Shown here: positions 8,718 to 16,220 of the stretch, piece by piece
Layout: every line of letters starts with the position of its first letter
How positions within the stretch are numbered: the first letter of the stretch is position 1
Origin: Pseudomonas viridiflava
GTDB taxonomy: Bacteria > Pseudomonadota > Gammaproteobacteria > Pseudomonadales > Pseudomonadaceae
Length of the DNA: 64,000 nucleotides
Direction: 5' to 3'
NCBI GenBank assembly: GCA_900596015.1
Contig: UVIF01000001.1
Span: 700,513-764,512, forward strand
The notes under the pieces: generated by a model
What the model was told of the DNA's origin: nothing
Database searches by the model: none
Seen by the model: only the letters and a program-made list of their open reading frames with translations
Translations under genes and position numbers: made by a program

Positions 8718-9400
8718 GGCAGGCGCCAGTCGATGGCGGCCAGACCGTTCTGTTCGAGAAACTTGTTGGCGCGGCTGAAGTGGCCGTTGCCGATGAAGCC
8801 CTTGTGCGCCGACAACGGCGAGGGGTGCACGGACGTCAGCACCAGGTGCTTGCTGTTGTCGATCAGCTTCTGCTTGCTCTGCGCATGCGCGCCCCACAGC
8901 ATGAACACCACGCTGGACTGCTGCTCGCTGACCACTTCGATGATGCGGTCGGTGAACGGCTGCCAGCCTTTCTTGGCATGGGCAGCGGCGTTTGCCCTCT
9001 CCACCGTCATGGTAGTGTTGAGCAGCAATACACCCTGCTCCGCCCAGCTCTGCAGATAGCCATGCTTGGGGATGTCGATGTTGAGGTCGCGCTTGAGCTC
9101 CTTGTAGATGTTAACCAGCGAAGGCGGCGTGGGGATGCCTGGCTGCACCGAGAAACACAAGCCATGCGCCTGGCCCGGACCGTGGTAGGGGTCCTGACCG
9201 AGAATCACGACTTTCACCTGATCCAAAGGCGTGGTGTTAAGCGCGTTGAAGATCATCGGCCCGGGCGGATAGATTTCTTTGCCCAGCGCGTGCTCCTGGC
9301 GCAGGAATTCGCGCAACTGGGCCATGTAAGGCTTGTCGAATTCCTCACGCAATGCAGCTTTCCAGCTAGGCTCGAGTTTGATGCGGTCGTCTGTGCTCAT
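8714..9400 (-). CDS. ung: Uracil-DNA glycosylase
   Basis: The protein is 228 residues, the usual family-1 UDG length. It removes uracil from DNA as the first step of base excision repair. The catalytic water-activating loop [13 protein letters not shown] spans residues 68-80 with D70. The second active-site motif HPSPLSAH lies near residue 193. LLLNTTMTV, ahead of the uracil-recognition Asn, is also present. The ATG at 9400 has GGGGA closely upstream; the longer reading frame adds 38 residues unlike the family and was rejected. Confidence 0.96.
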   Translation of the reverse strand: MSTDDRIKLEPSWKAALREEFDKPYMAQLREFLRQEHALGKEIYPPGPMIFNALNTTPLDQVKVVILGQDPYHGPGQAHGLCFSVQPGIPTPPSLVNIYKELKRDLNIDIPKHGYLQSWAEQGVLLLNTTMTVERANAAAHAKKGWQPFTDRIIEVVSEQQSSVVFMLWGAHAQSKQKLIDNSKHLVLTSVHPSPLSAHKGFIGNGHFSRANKFLEQNGLAAIDWRLP

Positions 9401-9531
9401 ATGTTCCCCAAAAAGAAGCAGGCACCCCGAAAACAGTAGGCACCGGAAATCAGTGGGCGGACGGTAGGAATGCGGACACGGAATGTCAAATCCAGACTGG
9501 ATAGCGCACTGCAACCCTACACCGGCCCTTC

Positions 9532-9556
9532 GCGGTCATCGCTGCGCAGCGACCGC
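9532..9556 (+). repeat. Strong inverted repeat upstream of the enoyl-CoA hydratase-like gene
   Basis: GCGGTC at 9532-9537 and GACCGC at 9551-9556 flank an inner palindrome GCTGCGCAGC at 9541-9550. The hairpin sits between the divergently transcribed ung and hydratase-like genes and would lie in the leader of one or both. It resembles no named site I know. Confidence 0.6.
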
Positions 9557-9577
9557 CCCTTTTGATGCGAGGTCAGG

Positions 9578-10690
9578 ATGGATTTGAATTTCGAAGAACT
9601 CAGCGCCGGCAATGGCGCGCGGATCGGCGTCGCCTCCCTCAATGCGGAGAAAACCCTCAATGCTCTGACCTTGCCGATGCTCGAAGCGCTCGCGGGAAAA
9701 TTCGATGAGTGGGCGCAGGATGATCGGGTGGTCTGTGTGGTCTTGCGCGGCGAAGGCGAGAAAGCCTTTTGCGCCGGTGGCGACGTACGCAGCCTGGTCC
9801 AGGCCTGTCGCGCCCACCCAGGTGAAGTTCCGCCGCTGGCCGCCCGATTCTTCGCCGCCGAATACCGCTTCGACTACCGCCTGCACACCTACCCCAAACC
9901 AGTGATCTGCTGGGGCCACGGCTACGTACTGGGCGGTGGCATGGGCTTGCTGCAGGCGTCGAGCATTCGCATCGTCACGCCGAGCAGCCGCCTGGCCATG
10001 CCCGAAATCACCATCGGCCTGTACCCGGATGTTGGCGCCAGCGGATTCCTCTCGCGCATGCCCGGCAAACTCGGTCTGTTCCTGGGCATGACGGGCGCGC
10101 AGATCAACGCCCGCGATGCCCTCGACCTGGGCCTGGCCGACCGTTGTCTGCGCGACGACCAATACGAGGACCTGCTCGACGGCCTGCTGCAGCTGAACTG
10201 GCAGGAGCAGACAGCCATGCAGTTGAACAGCTTGCTCAAGGCCCTCGAACACGATGCGCGCGACAGTGCCCCAGCAGCGCAATGGCTGCCGCGGCGTGCC
10301 GCCATCGACGCCCAGCTGGACGTCAGCGATGCGCCGGGGGCCTGGCATGCACTGGTGCAATGGCAACGGCACGACGACCCCTTGCTGGCCAAGGCCGCCG
10401 GCAACCTCGCCAAGGGCTGTCCGCTGACCGCGCACTTGATCTGGGCGCAACTGGCCCGCGCTCGGCACTTGTCGCTGGCCCAGGTGTTCCAGATGGAATA
10501 CAGCCTGAGCCTGAACTGCTGCCGCCATCCCGAATTCAGCGAAGGCGTGCGTGCACGCCTGATCGACAAGGACAACCAGCCACACTGGCATTGGCCCGAC
10601 GTCGACCATGTGCCGCAGGCGGTGGTCGAGGCGCATTTCAGCAAGGCCTGGGAAGGCCGTCATCCGCTGGCCGACCTTTGCGATTACTGA
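9578..10690 (+). CDS. Enoyl-CoA hydratase/isomerase family protein, 3-hydroxyisobutyryl-CoA hydrolase-like
   Basis: The protein is 370 residues, longer than a plain enoyl-CoA hydratase (about 260) and matching the HIBYL-CoA hydrolase branch. The crotonase fold is clear: AFCAGGDVRSL near residue 65 and YVLGGGMGLLQAS near residue 117 build the oxyanion hole. EITIGLYPDVGASGFLSRMPG near residue 144 carries the catalytic Glu and Asp positions of the hydrolase branch. The reaction may be thioester hydrolysis in valine catabolism, but similar proteins act on other short acyl-CoAs. The ATG at 9578 has GAGG five bases upstream. The gene stands alone. Confidence 0.85.
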   Translation: MDLNFEELSAGNGARIGVASLNAEKTLNALTLPMLEALAGKFDEWAQDDRVVCVVLRGEGEKAFCAGGDVRSLVQACRAHPGEVPPLAARFFAAEYRFDYRLHTYPKPVICWGHGYVLGGGMGLLQASSIRIVTPSSRLAMPEITIGLYPDVGASGFLSRMPGKLGLFLGMTGAQINARDALDLGLADRCLRDDQYEDLLDGLLQLNWQEQTAMQLNSLLKALEHDARDSAPAAQWLPRRAAIDAQLDVSDAPGAWHALVQWQRHDDPLLAKAAGNLAKGCPLTAHLIWAQLARARHLSLAQVFQMEYSLSLNCCRHPEFSEGVRARLIDKDNQPHWHWPDVDHVPQAVVEAHFSKAWEGRHPLADLCDY

Positions 10691-10709
10691 ATCACAGGTG
10701 AAAAACGAA

Positions 10710-10733
10710 AACGGCGCCCCTGAGGGCGCCGTT
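10710..10733 (-). terminator. Rho-independent terminator for the lipoprotein gene
   Basis: A ten-base GC-rich stem, AACGGCGCCC paired with GGGCGCCGTT, has a four-base loop. Read on the minus strand it is followed by TTTCGTTTTT, so it terminates the lipoprotein gene ending at 10739. On the plus strand it lacks a T-run but may still stop transcription of the hydratase-like gene. Confidence 0.8.
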
Positions 10734-10738
10734 GCTGG

Positions 10739-11134
10739 CTAGTGCCGACCGCCACGGCCCGGGCCGCGGTCGGAGCCTCGACCCCGGTTCCAATCCTGGC
10801 CGTAATGCCGCGCCGGCCCGTCGCGCCAGCGTGGGTCGGGGCCGCGTCCTGGCCTGAACCCCGGCCGATAGTGCGGCGCCGGCGGACCATAGTAGCGTGG
10901 TGGCGGCACCGCGTAATACCGTGGCGCCGAAAAGTAGCGCGGCCCCTCGTAATAGCGCGGCGCTGGCGTCACGTAGTAACCGCTGCCGTAGGGCTGGCTG
11001 TAAGGGTAGTAGCCGCCTCTGGGCGAACTGTCCACGGAATAGACTTCGGTGCGGTAGTAACCTCCCCCTCCATAGGGCACACAGGCACTTGTCAACAAGC
11101 CCAATACCACGATCAAAAGAGCTCTAGGGGACAT
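10739..11134 (-). CDS. Tyr/Pro/Gly-rich putative lipoprotein
   Basis: The protein is 131 residues. The N-terminus MSPRALLIVVLGLLTSAC is a lipoprotein signal with lipobox LTSAC and the acylated cysteine near residue 18. The mature part is of low complexity: repeated Y-Y, P-R-Y-Y and G-Y-Y units, then an arginine- and glycine-rich tail with HYGQDWNRGRG. An AGGAGG site precedes the ATG at 11134; a longer frame to 11173 has no such site. I do not recognise a function. An envelope-attached, surface or matrix-binding role is plausible but unsupported. Similar low-complexity lipoproteins are common in Pseudomonas. Confidence 0.75.
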   Translation of the reverse strand: MSPRALLIVVLGLLTSACVPYGGGGYYRTEVYSVDSSPRGGYYPYSQPYGSGYYVTPAPRYYEGPRYFSAPRYYAVPPPRYYGPPAPHYRPGFRPGRGPDPRWRDGPARHYGQDWNRGRGSDRGPGRGGRH

Positions 11135-11340
11135 AAGCGGCCTCCTGGACCGCGAGAGGGATCGAACCAGCACGACTGGTCGTTACCCGGAACAGTGGTT
11201 CTGGGCATAACTCAGACAGCAGGAAAGATACTGCATTTCACTCGGCAATAAATTGATACAAAGCGTTCTGCATCGACGCTTTTCGCCGACTTGCAGGGGG
11301 CTGAAGTAGAATGCCACGTTCATACCTTCACGGATCGCTC

Positions 11341-11565
11341 ATGACCACGCCTGCGCTGACTCACAGCTACCTTTGCCCAGCCTGCGGAGGCCGCAACGAC
11401 TGCACACTGGCCGATGCCAAGACAGCCGCGCAGCCGTGCTGGTGCTACACGGTCAGCATCGACCCCGCCGTGCTGCGGGCTTTGCCCGAGCATCTGCGCA
11501 ACGCCGCCTGCCTGTGTCCGCGCTGCGCGCGGGTGAATGAGCAACTGTCTGAGCCGGGGGCATAG
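11341..11565 (+). CDS. Cysteine-rich CWC family protein
   Basis: The protein is 74 residues with an ordered set of cysteines: CPACGG near residue 12, CWCYTV near residue 33 and CLCPRC near residue 61. The Cys-Trp-Cys centre and flanking CPxC pairs define the small CWC family, which probably binds zinc. The function is unknown. The start at 11341 (MTTPALTHSYLCPACG) fits relatives better than the upstream ATG at 11311. The next gene, an RsuA-type pseudouridine synthase, begins eight bases after the stop, so the two are likely cotranscribed, an association often seen in pseudomonads. Confidence 0.82.
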   Translation: MTTPALTHSYLCPACGGRNDCTLADAKTAAQPCWCYTVSIDPAVLRALPEHLRNAACLCPRCARVNEQLSEPGA

Positions 11566-11572
11566 CGCAGCG

Positions 11573-12265
11573 ATGCGTCTGGACAGATTCCTTTCCAATT
11601 TCGAACGTTTCAACCGGCAGCAGGTGCGCCTGGCCTTGATCGCAGGACGAGTACAGGTGGATGGCAGCATGGTCCGCGACCCGCTGCACGCTGTCTCAGA
11701 GTTCAGCGAAGTACGGCTTGACCAGGCGTTGTTGCAGGCCGGCTATCTTGCTCGCTACCTGATGCTGCACAAACCACCTGGTTGCGTCAGCGCCACGCAG
11801 GATCCGCAGCATCGCACCGTCCTTGACCTGCTCGAGGTGCCCGACAAGCACCAGTTGCACATTGCCGGGCGACTGGATTTCAACACCACCGGGCTGATGA
11901 TCCTGACCAACGATGGGCAATGGTCACGCCGCCTGACCCAGCCGGCCACCAAGCTGCCCAAGGTGTATCTGGTCGAGACCGAGCAGGTCATCGAACCCCA
12001 TTACGTCGAGACGTTCGCCAGGGGCATCTACTTCGCCTTCGAAGACCTCACCACCCTGCCCGCCCAACTCGACATTCTCGGCCCGCGCCTGGCGCGCCTG
12101 AGCATCGTCGAAGGGCGCTACCACCAGGTGAAGCGGATGTTCGGCCACTTCCAGAACAAGGTGCTCACGCTGCACCGCGAGCGCATGGGCGCGCTGATGC
12201 TCGATGACAGCCTGCAACCCGGCCAGTACCGCAGCTTGAGCGCGGAAGAGATCGGTCTGGTTTGA
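11573..12265 (+). CDS. RsuA-family pseudouridine synthase
   Basis: The protein is 230 residues with an N-terminal S4 RNA-binding domain (MRLDRFLSNFERFNRQQVRL to about residue 55) and a pseudouridine synthase domain. The catalytic aspartate is D102 in GRLDFNTTGL. The RsuA/RluB/E/F-type motifs MLHKPPG and EGRYHQVKRMF are present. RsuA makes pseudouridine 516 in 16S rRNA; the close match in length and domain order makes that the likeliest target, but RluE/RluF-like targets are possible. The ATG at 11573 gives the proper S4 start. It follows the CWC gene closely. Confidence 0.88.
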   Translation: MRLDRFLSNFERFNRQQVRLALIAGRVQVDGSMVRDPLHAVSEFSEVRLDQALLQAGYLARYLMLHKPPGCVSATQDPQHRTVLDLLEVPDKHQLHIAGRLDFNTTGLMILTNDGQWSRRLTQPATKLPKVYLVETEQVIEPHYVETFARGIYFAFEDLTTLPAQLDILGPRLARLSIVEGRYHQVKRMFGHFQNKVLTLHRERMGALMLDDSLQPGQYRSLSAEEIGLV

Positions 12266-12426
12266 GGGGGATCGAGCAGAGAAACGAAAATTATCGCTTC
12301 AAATTGCCAGGCGCTTCTGGTACAAAGTCAGCCGCCCGGAGCAGGTGTCGAAAGACGCAGTGCACCGAGGTCGCCAAGCTGGCAATCTAGTTCGCAATGA
12401 ACTGCCAGCGGCACGGAAACAATGCG

Positions 12427-12454
12427 TTATGCGGGTATAGTTATGCGGGTATAG
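12427..12454 (+). repeat. Perfect 14-bp tandem repeat covering the 5' end of tRNA-Gly
   Basis: The unit TTATGCGGGTATAG occurs twice without a gap, at 12427-12440 and 12441-12454. The second copy contains the first ten bases of the tRNA; the first copy lies directly upstream, in the promoter-leader region, and duplicates the 5' half of the acceptor stem. Confidence 0.9.
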
Positions 12455-12518
12455 TTTAGTGGTAAAACGAAAGCTTCCCAAGCTTTAGTTGAGGGTTCGA
12501 TTCCCTCTACCCGCTCCA
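12445..12518 (+). tRNA. tRNA-Gly (anticodon CCC)
   Basis: The 74-base gene folds into a normal cloverleaf. The acceptor stem GCGGGTA pairs with TACCCGC, the D loop has AGTGGTAAAA, and the anticodon stem AAAGC/GCTTT encloses the loop TTCCCAA with anticodon CCC. The T arm reads GAGGGTTCGATTCCCTC. The discriminator base is T, and CCA is encoded at 12516-12518. It decodes GGG. It is a single tRNA gene with no neighbours, next to a less G+C-rich stretch. Confidence 0.95.
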
Positions 12519-12807
12519 TGTTTCAGTCGGTATTTTCATTTCCCCCCCTCTCCCCGCTCAGCCTCTTATCCGCCGAACCTCGTTCGCCATACTCCGCAGA
12601 ACACTGCCTCCGGCGTAACGATCTCGAGCCATCTGCTTTGACAGCTCATGGATATCATCAGCCAATGCACAGGCGCCGATTTGCCCCCCTGCTACATCAT
12701 GCAAATCGAGCACGGAAGCGTACGGTCGATCGCCAGCTGGAAATGATCGGGAACTTGCGCAGACCGGTATCCCTCTCCTGTAGGTGATTAGTCAAGAGTG
12801 ATAAACC
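12519..12807. other. Intergenic stretch 3' of the tRNA, no gene seen
   Basis: The sequence is less G+C-rich than the surroundings and shows stop codons in all frames apart from one short frame with no ribosome binding site or recognisable product. A few short T and C runs follow the tRNA (12538-12552) and may aid termination. No copy of the tRNA 3' end is visible. Confidence 0.6.
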
Positions 12808-13029
12808 ATGGAAACCTCGATTTTCTGGGCGGCGTCCGCCGTGATCGTTCTGTTGCTGGACGCTTGGGTACTGACCAGCGTCTGGCGAAGCACCAAAAGC
12901 TCCGGCACGAAGCTGGGCTGGACGGTGCTGATCTTTGTATTGCCCCTTGTCGGACTTGCTATCTGGGGCATCGCGGGGCCGAGAGGTGTTGCCATTGCGC
13001 CAACATCGGATAAACACAGCAAAGGCTGA
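12808..13029 (+). CDS. Small membrane protein with PLDc_N-type domain
   Basis: The protein is 73 residues with two membrane helices: residues 4-23 (FWAASAVIVLLLDAWVLTSV) and residues 37-56 (LGWTVLIFVLPLVGLAIWGI). They are separated by a short basic turn, W-R-S-T-K-S. This is the PLDc_N arrangement, normally found as the N-terminal membrane anchor of cardiolipin synthases but also as stand-alone small proteins. Its biochemical role is unknown. The ATG at 12808 follows a weak AAGAG site. It lies in the less G+C-rich islet after the tRNA. Confidence 0.7.
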   Translation: METSIFWAASAVIVLLLDAWVLTSVWRSTKSSGTKLGWTVLIFVLPLVGLAIWGIAGPRGVAIAPTSDKHSKG

Positions 13030-13106
13030 TGCCGACCCTACCAACCTGATACTCGTTGACTGGCATGTATTTAATTCAACATTCCCAGGCATTCGGCTGA
13101 GGGTAT

Positions 13107-13547
13107 TCATATCGCCCAGCCAAGCGTGATCGCGGTCAGTGCCAGATAGCGAAACGCCTTGGCCAGCGTAACAACGATCAGAAAACGCCAGAGCGGCTCA
13201 CGCATGACGCCAGCGATCATAGTGATGGGGTCACCTATGATCGGTACCCAGCTGAACAAGAGCGCCCAGCGTCCGTAGCGCAGGTAGGCATGTTGTGCTT
13301 TATCCAAGTGGCGCTCACTGATGGGAAACCAACGGCGGTGCCGAAAACGCTCGATAGAGCGGCCCAGGTACCAGTTCACGACAGAACCCAGCACGTTGCC
13401 CGCCGTGGCGATCAGTACGAGCGACACCGTTGCGTAGTGTTGCGAAACAAGCATGCCCACCAATACCGCTTCCGATTGCAAAGGCAGAAGCGTGGCGGCA
13501 CCGAACGCGACGATGAAAAGGCTCGCATAGCTGGTCAGTTCGAACAC
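13107..13547 (-). CDS. YqaA/DedA-family membrane protein
   Basis: The protein is 146 residues with about four hydrophobic segments. It contains the DedA/SNARE-associated family features: E-A-V-L near residue 26, NVLGSVVNWYLGR near residue 51, and the loop FSWVPIIGDPITMIAGVMR near residue 98, with the conserved G-D-P. YqaA proteins are short relatives of DedA membrane-homeostasis transporters. The start is a GTG at 13547, since an in-frame stop lies four codons upstream. The gene converges on the small PLDc_N protein gene. Confidence 0.82.
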   Translation of the reverse strand: MFELTSYASLFIVAFGAATLLPLQSEAVLVGMLVSQHYATVSLVLIATAGNVLGSVVNWYLGRSIERFRHRRWFPISERHLDKAQHAYLRYGRWALLFSWVPIIGDPITMIAGVMREPLWRFLIVVTLAKAFRYLALTAITLGWAI

Positions 13548-13914
13548 GTTGTCATCTCACGTAGCAGGCCTGGTGCTGGGTTGAACGCTTCAAACAGGGG
13601 TATCTGCAACAGCTCGCAGGTTTCAAGGACAGGTAGCGTCCGGGCGGCAACGCATAGTGTGCAAACCGTTCCATTAGCACCAGCTATACAGATAAACAAG
13701 ATGCAGACACGGCGCAGTTATCAGCACAGATTCGTTGCCCGCGACCTTAGAAAGCCCCCAGTCTGGCGCCCCTCATTTCTCGATCAAACAGCCGGTTACG
13801 CCAACTCAATCAGAAAACCACCCAGCATTGCTAAGAAATTTCTGACACTGACGTTGACGATCCAGTCACCCATCCTTTCAAGTAATACCCTCCTACTTGA
13901 TAAGGACATCCATC
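13548..13914. other. Intergenic stretch, no gene seen
   Basis: This 367-base gap separates the divergent YqaA-like and P-loop genes. It is less G+C-rich than the flanks, with no convincing open frame, hairpin or repeat. The AAGGA near 13902 is the ribosome binding site of the next gene. Promoters for both genes should lie here but cannot be placed with confidence. Confidence 0.55.
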
Positions 13915-14496
13915 ATGATCATCCTGGTAGCCGGTATTCATGGCGTGGGAAAAACCTGGCATTGCGAGCATTACGCACACCGTCGGGGCGTGTTGCACAG
14001 CAGTGTGACGGGCTTGGTCAGGCAGGTGCTCGCCTGTGTGAAATGGAGCGACGATCGCTACGCGACCAATCGAGACCGCAACCGCCAGGCGCTCGAACTG
14101 GCTGTCACCAGTATTGCCGCCAGCGGCAAGTCACTGCTGCTGGAGGGAAACGCTGCGTTGATGGGCAAGCGGCCGCGGTCGCCGGGCATTGATCTGACAG
14201 CGTTCGAGCGGCTTTCCCTGGGGGCGATTGTGTTGCTGGAGAGCGATCCGTGGACGGTGTTGAAGCGGTTGCCGGCCAGCCACGCTTCGCCGACCGAGGT
14301 CGAGGTGTTCCAGCACCAGGAGCGTAACAGCGCGCGAGCGGTGGCGCGCCATCTGGACATTCCACTGATGCTGCTGCGCGACTGCAGTGATCACACCTTT
14401 GGCCAGACCCTGGATGCCTGGCTGAAGCGCGGGCAGCCGGTTTCCATCGATTCGGCCCGAAGCCATCCACCGGGATTTCATCGCCAGTACCGCTGA
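13915..14496 (+). CDS. P-loop ATP-binding protein, adenylate-kinase-like
   Basis: The protein is 193 residues. A Walker A motif, GIHGVGKT, lies at residues 7-14 in a MIILVAGIHGVGKT start typical of small NMP-kinase or AAA_18/AAA_33-type proteins. A possible lid arginine pair lies in the ATNRDRNRQ stretch and a Walker-B-like strand reads GAIVLLESDP near residue 103. A basic kinase or RNA-end-processing role is possible, but the substrate cannot be told. The ATG at 13915 has AAGGA at suitable spacing. It stands alone at the edge of the islet after the tRNA. Confidence 0.65.
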   Translation: MIILVAGIHGVGKTWHCEHYAHRRGVLHSSVTGLVRQVLACVKWSDDRYATNRDRNRQALELAVTSIAASGKSLLLEGNAALMGKRPRSPGIDLTAFERLSLGAIVLLESDPWTVLKRLPASHASPTEVEVFQHQERNSARAVARHLDIPLMLLRDCSDHTFGQTLDAWLKRGQPVSIDSARSHPPGFHRQYR

Positions 14497-14596
14497 GATC
14501 AGGTGCCACGGCGACGTGCCGCTCGTCGCCTCGACGGCACCTTGCGCGCGAGACGCTGGCCCAAAGCTTGTACCCCAATCACTGCGGAGATGCACC

Positions 14597-14911
14597 ATGA
14601 TGATTAGCAAAAAGCTTGCCTCGCTGGCTCTGGCCGGTCTTCTGTCGGCCTCGTCGTTCGCGGCGATTGCGGCATCCAACGACAGCAACCCTACTGCCAC
14701 GCCGGAAGCACCATCGGGCAAGCAGGTCATTCCAGGCACTGACAAGTCGCCCGACAATGGCAACGCCACCGGTATCGACGGCAAGACCGGGTCCATGAGC
14801 CAAGGCGCAGACGCCGGCACCACCGATGGTGGCCCTACCCCGATGGGCGCGACCAAAGGTGATGGCAGCTCGGGCAACAGTGGCGGTAACGGCAGCGGCG
14901 CTGGCAAATAA
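14597..14911 (+). CDS. Secreted Gly/Ser/Asp-rich small protein
   Basis: The protein is 104 residues. A signal peptide (MMISKKLASLALAGLLSASSFAAIAAS) is followed by a hydrophilic, low-complexity mature region of about 77 residues rich in Gly, Asp, Ser, Thr and Asn, ending GGNGSGAGK. No cysteines or catalytic motif are visible. The ATG at 14597 has GGAG with a seven-base spacer; the longer frame from 14516 lacks a site. It may be an exported, disordered protein of the stress-related type, but I do not recognise a family with known function. Confidence 0.75.
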   Translation: MMISKKLASLALAGLLSASSFAAIAASNDSNPTATPEAPSGKQVIPGTDKSPDNGNATGIDGKTGSMSQGADAGTTDGGPTPMGATKGDGSSGNSGGNGSGAGK

Positions 14912-15009
14912 GCCCACTGCACCCTCTGCAGCGGCGCGAATTCCGTCCTTTCAATTGCCACATGCAGTTGGGAGGTCAACCGGATTCGCGCCGTTGGCGT
15001 TTCTGCAGG

Positions 15010-16080
15010 TCAGTAACCGTTGCGTTGAAGAACCTCGATCACGGATTCAGCCGCAGGACGCTTGTAGAACTTCAGCAGCTCGCTCGTACGATTGGTAAAG
15101 ATGCCGTCCACGCCGGCGTCACTGACTTTCTTGAAGTCGACCGCCTCGTCCACTGTATACACGTGCACCAACAGGCCTTTGTCGTGGGTCAGCTTGTTCA
15201 TCCACGGCTGAACCAGGTCCATGTAGCTCTGCTCTCCTCCCTCGCTCAAAGCGGCCGAAGGGCCGGTGCCCACCGCACCGTTGGCTTTGGCAATGTCCAG
15301 CCAGCGCTCGAACTCGGCACGGTCGCGGGGCCGTTGCTGGGCGTAGTAAGCCGCTTTGTCCTTCATGCCGGACGCTGCGAACGTCACCTTGGATTCGGGT
15401 TCGATGCTGCCCTCGCCGACCCATAGCAGCAGCACCTTGGGTACCTGCGGCATTTCCTTGGCCAGCAGTTCCAGGCTGCCCTTTTCGAACGTCTGCAACA
15501 CGACCCGGTGCTGACCGTCGAGCCAGCCACGCTGCTCGAGTTTGGCCTTGAGGTCACGCTCGATACCAGGAAACTGCTGCGGCACCTTGGTTTCGATGTA
15601 CACCCCAGGCTTGTGCGTACCGCCTTGCGCCAGGTCGAGTACCTCATCCAGGGTGAGAATCTTCAAGCCTTTGTAACTGTCACGGGCGCGCTCGGGGTGC
15701 GCTGCGTTGAACCAGCTGCCGGCATCCAGGGTTTTCAGCTCCGCCAGGGTGAAGTCGCTGGCCGGCTTGTCCTTGCGCTCGGGAAACTTGCTGGCGATGT
15801 CGGTGGTGCGCAGCAAGGTATCGTCGTGCAGTGCGATCAGTTGCCCGTCGCGAGTGCGCTGCACATCGAGCTCCAGATAGTCGGCGCCCAGGTCACGGGC
15901 CAGCAGGTAGGCCGGCAGTGTCGATTCCGGCGCATCGAACGAAGCACCTCGATGGGCAATGACCGCAGGGTGGGGAATGTTGGCGGCGTGAGCCAACTGA
16001 TCGGGGGTTTGCCCATGGGCCGAGGCAGCTGCGCCCATGGCAGCGGTGAGGCAGAGCGTCTTGTACAGGTGTGCCAACAT
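15010..16080 (-). CDS. glpQ: Periplasmic glycerophosphodiester phosphodiesterase
   Basis: The protein is 356 residues with a signal peptide to about residue 23 (SAHGQ). It hydrolyses glycerophosphodiesters to glycerol-3-phosphate and an alcohol. Catalytic and calcium-binding signatures of the GDPD family are present: H43-R44-G45 with E52, the E70-x-D72 pair in LELDVQ, and H85-D86-D87. The C-terminal motif VHVYTVDEAVDF and DGIFTNR complete the TIM barrel. The ATG at 16080 is preceded by GGAAGGA; in-frame starts further upstream overlap the promoter region. It supplies glycerol-3-phosphate and phosphate from phospholipid breakdown products. Confidence 0.93.
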   Translation of the reverse strand: MLAHLYKTLCLTAAMGAAASAHGQTPDQLAHAANIPHPAVIAHRGASFDAPESTLPAYLLARDLGADYLELDVQRTRDGQLIALHDDTLLRTTDIASKFPERKDKPASDFTLAELKTLDAGSWFNAAHPERARDSYKGLKILTLDEVLDLAQGGTHKPGVYIETKVPQQFPGIERDLKAKLEQRGWLDGQHRVVLQTFEKGSLELLAKEMPQVPKVLLLWVGEGSIEPESKVTFAASGMKDKAAYYAQQRPRDRAEFERWLDIAKANGAVGTGPSAALSEGGEQSYMDLVQPWMNKLTHDKGLLVHVYTVDEAVDFKKVSDAGVDGIFTNRTSELLKFYKRPAAESVIEVLQRNGY

Positions 16081-16220
16081 GTGTAGTCCTTCCACGGATG
16101 ATCGAAAACGGCGCGGCTTGATGCCGGTGAACCGACCCAGCATAGACGGCGTCGGATGACAGGACATGGCGTGATAGAGTCGCGCCCTTGCCCAAGACAC
16201 GAGTAGAACGAATCATCACC

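Noticed and set aside
12299..12481. 60-codon frame on the minus strand over the tRNA
   Set aside because: It reads through the tRNA gene and has no ribosome binding site or conservation signal.
12445..14000. tRNA-Gly as attachment site of a genomic island
   Set aside because: No integrase gene and no second copy of the tRNA 3' end are visible in the window.
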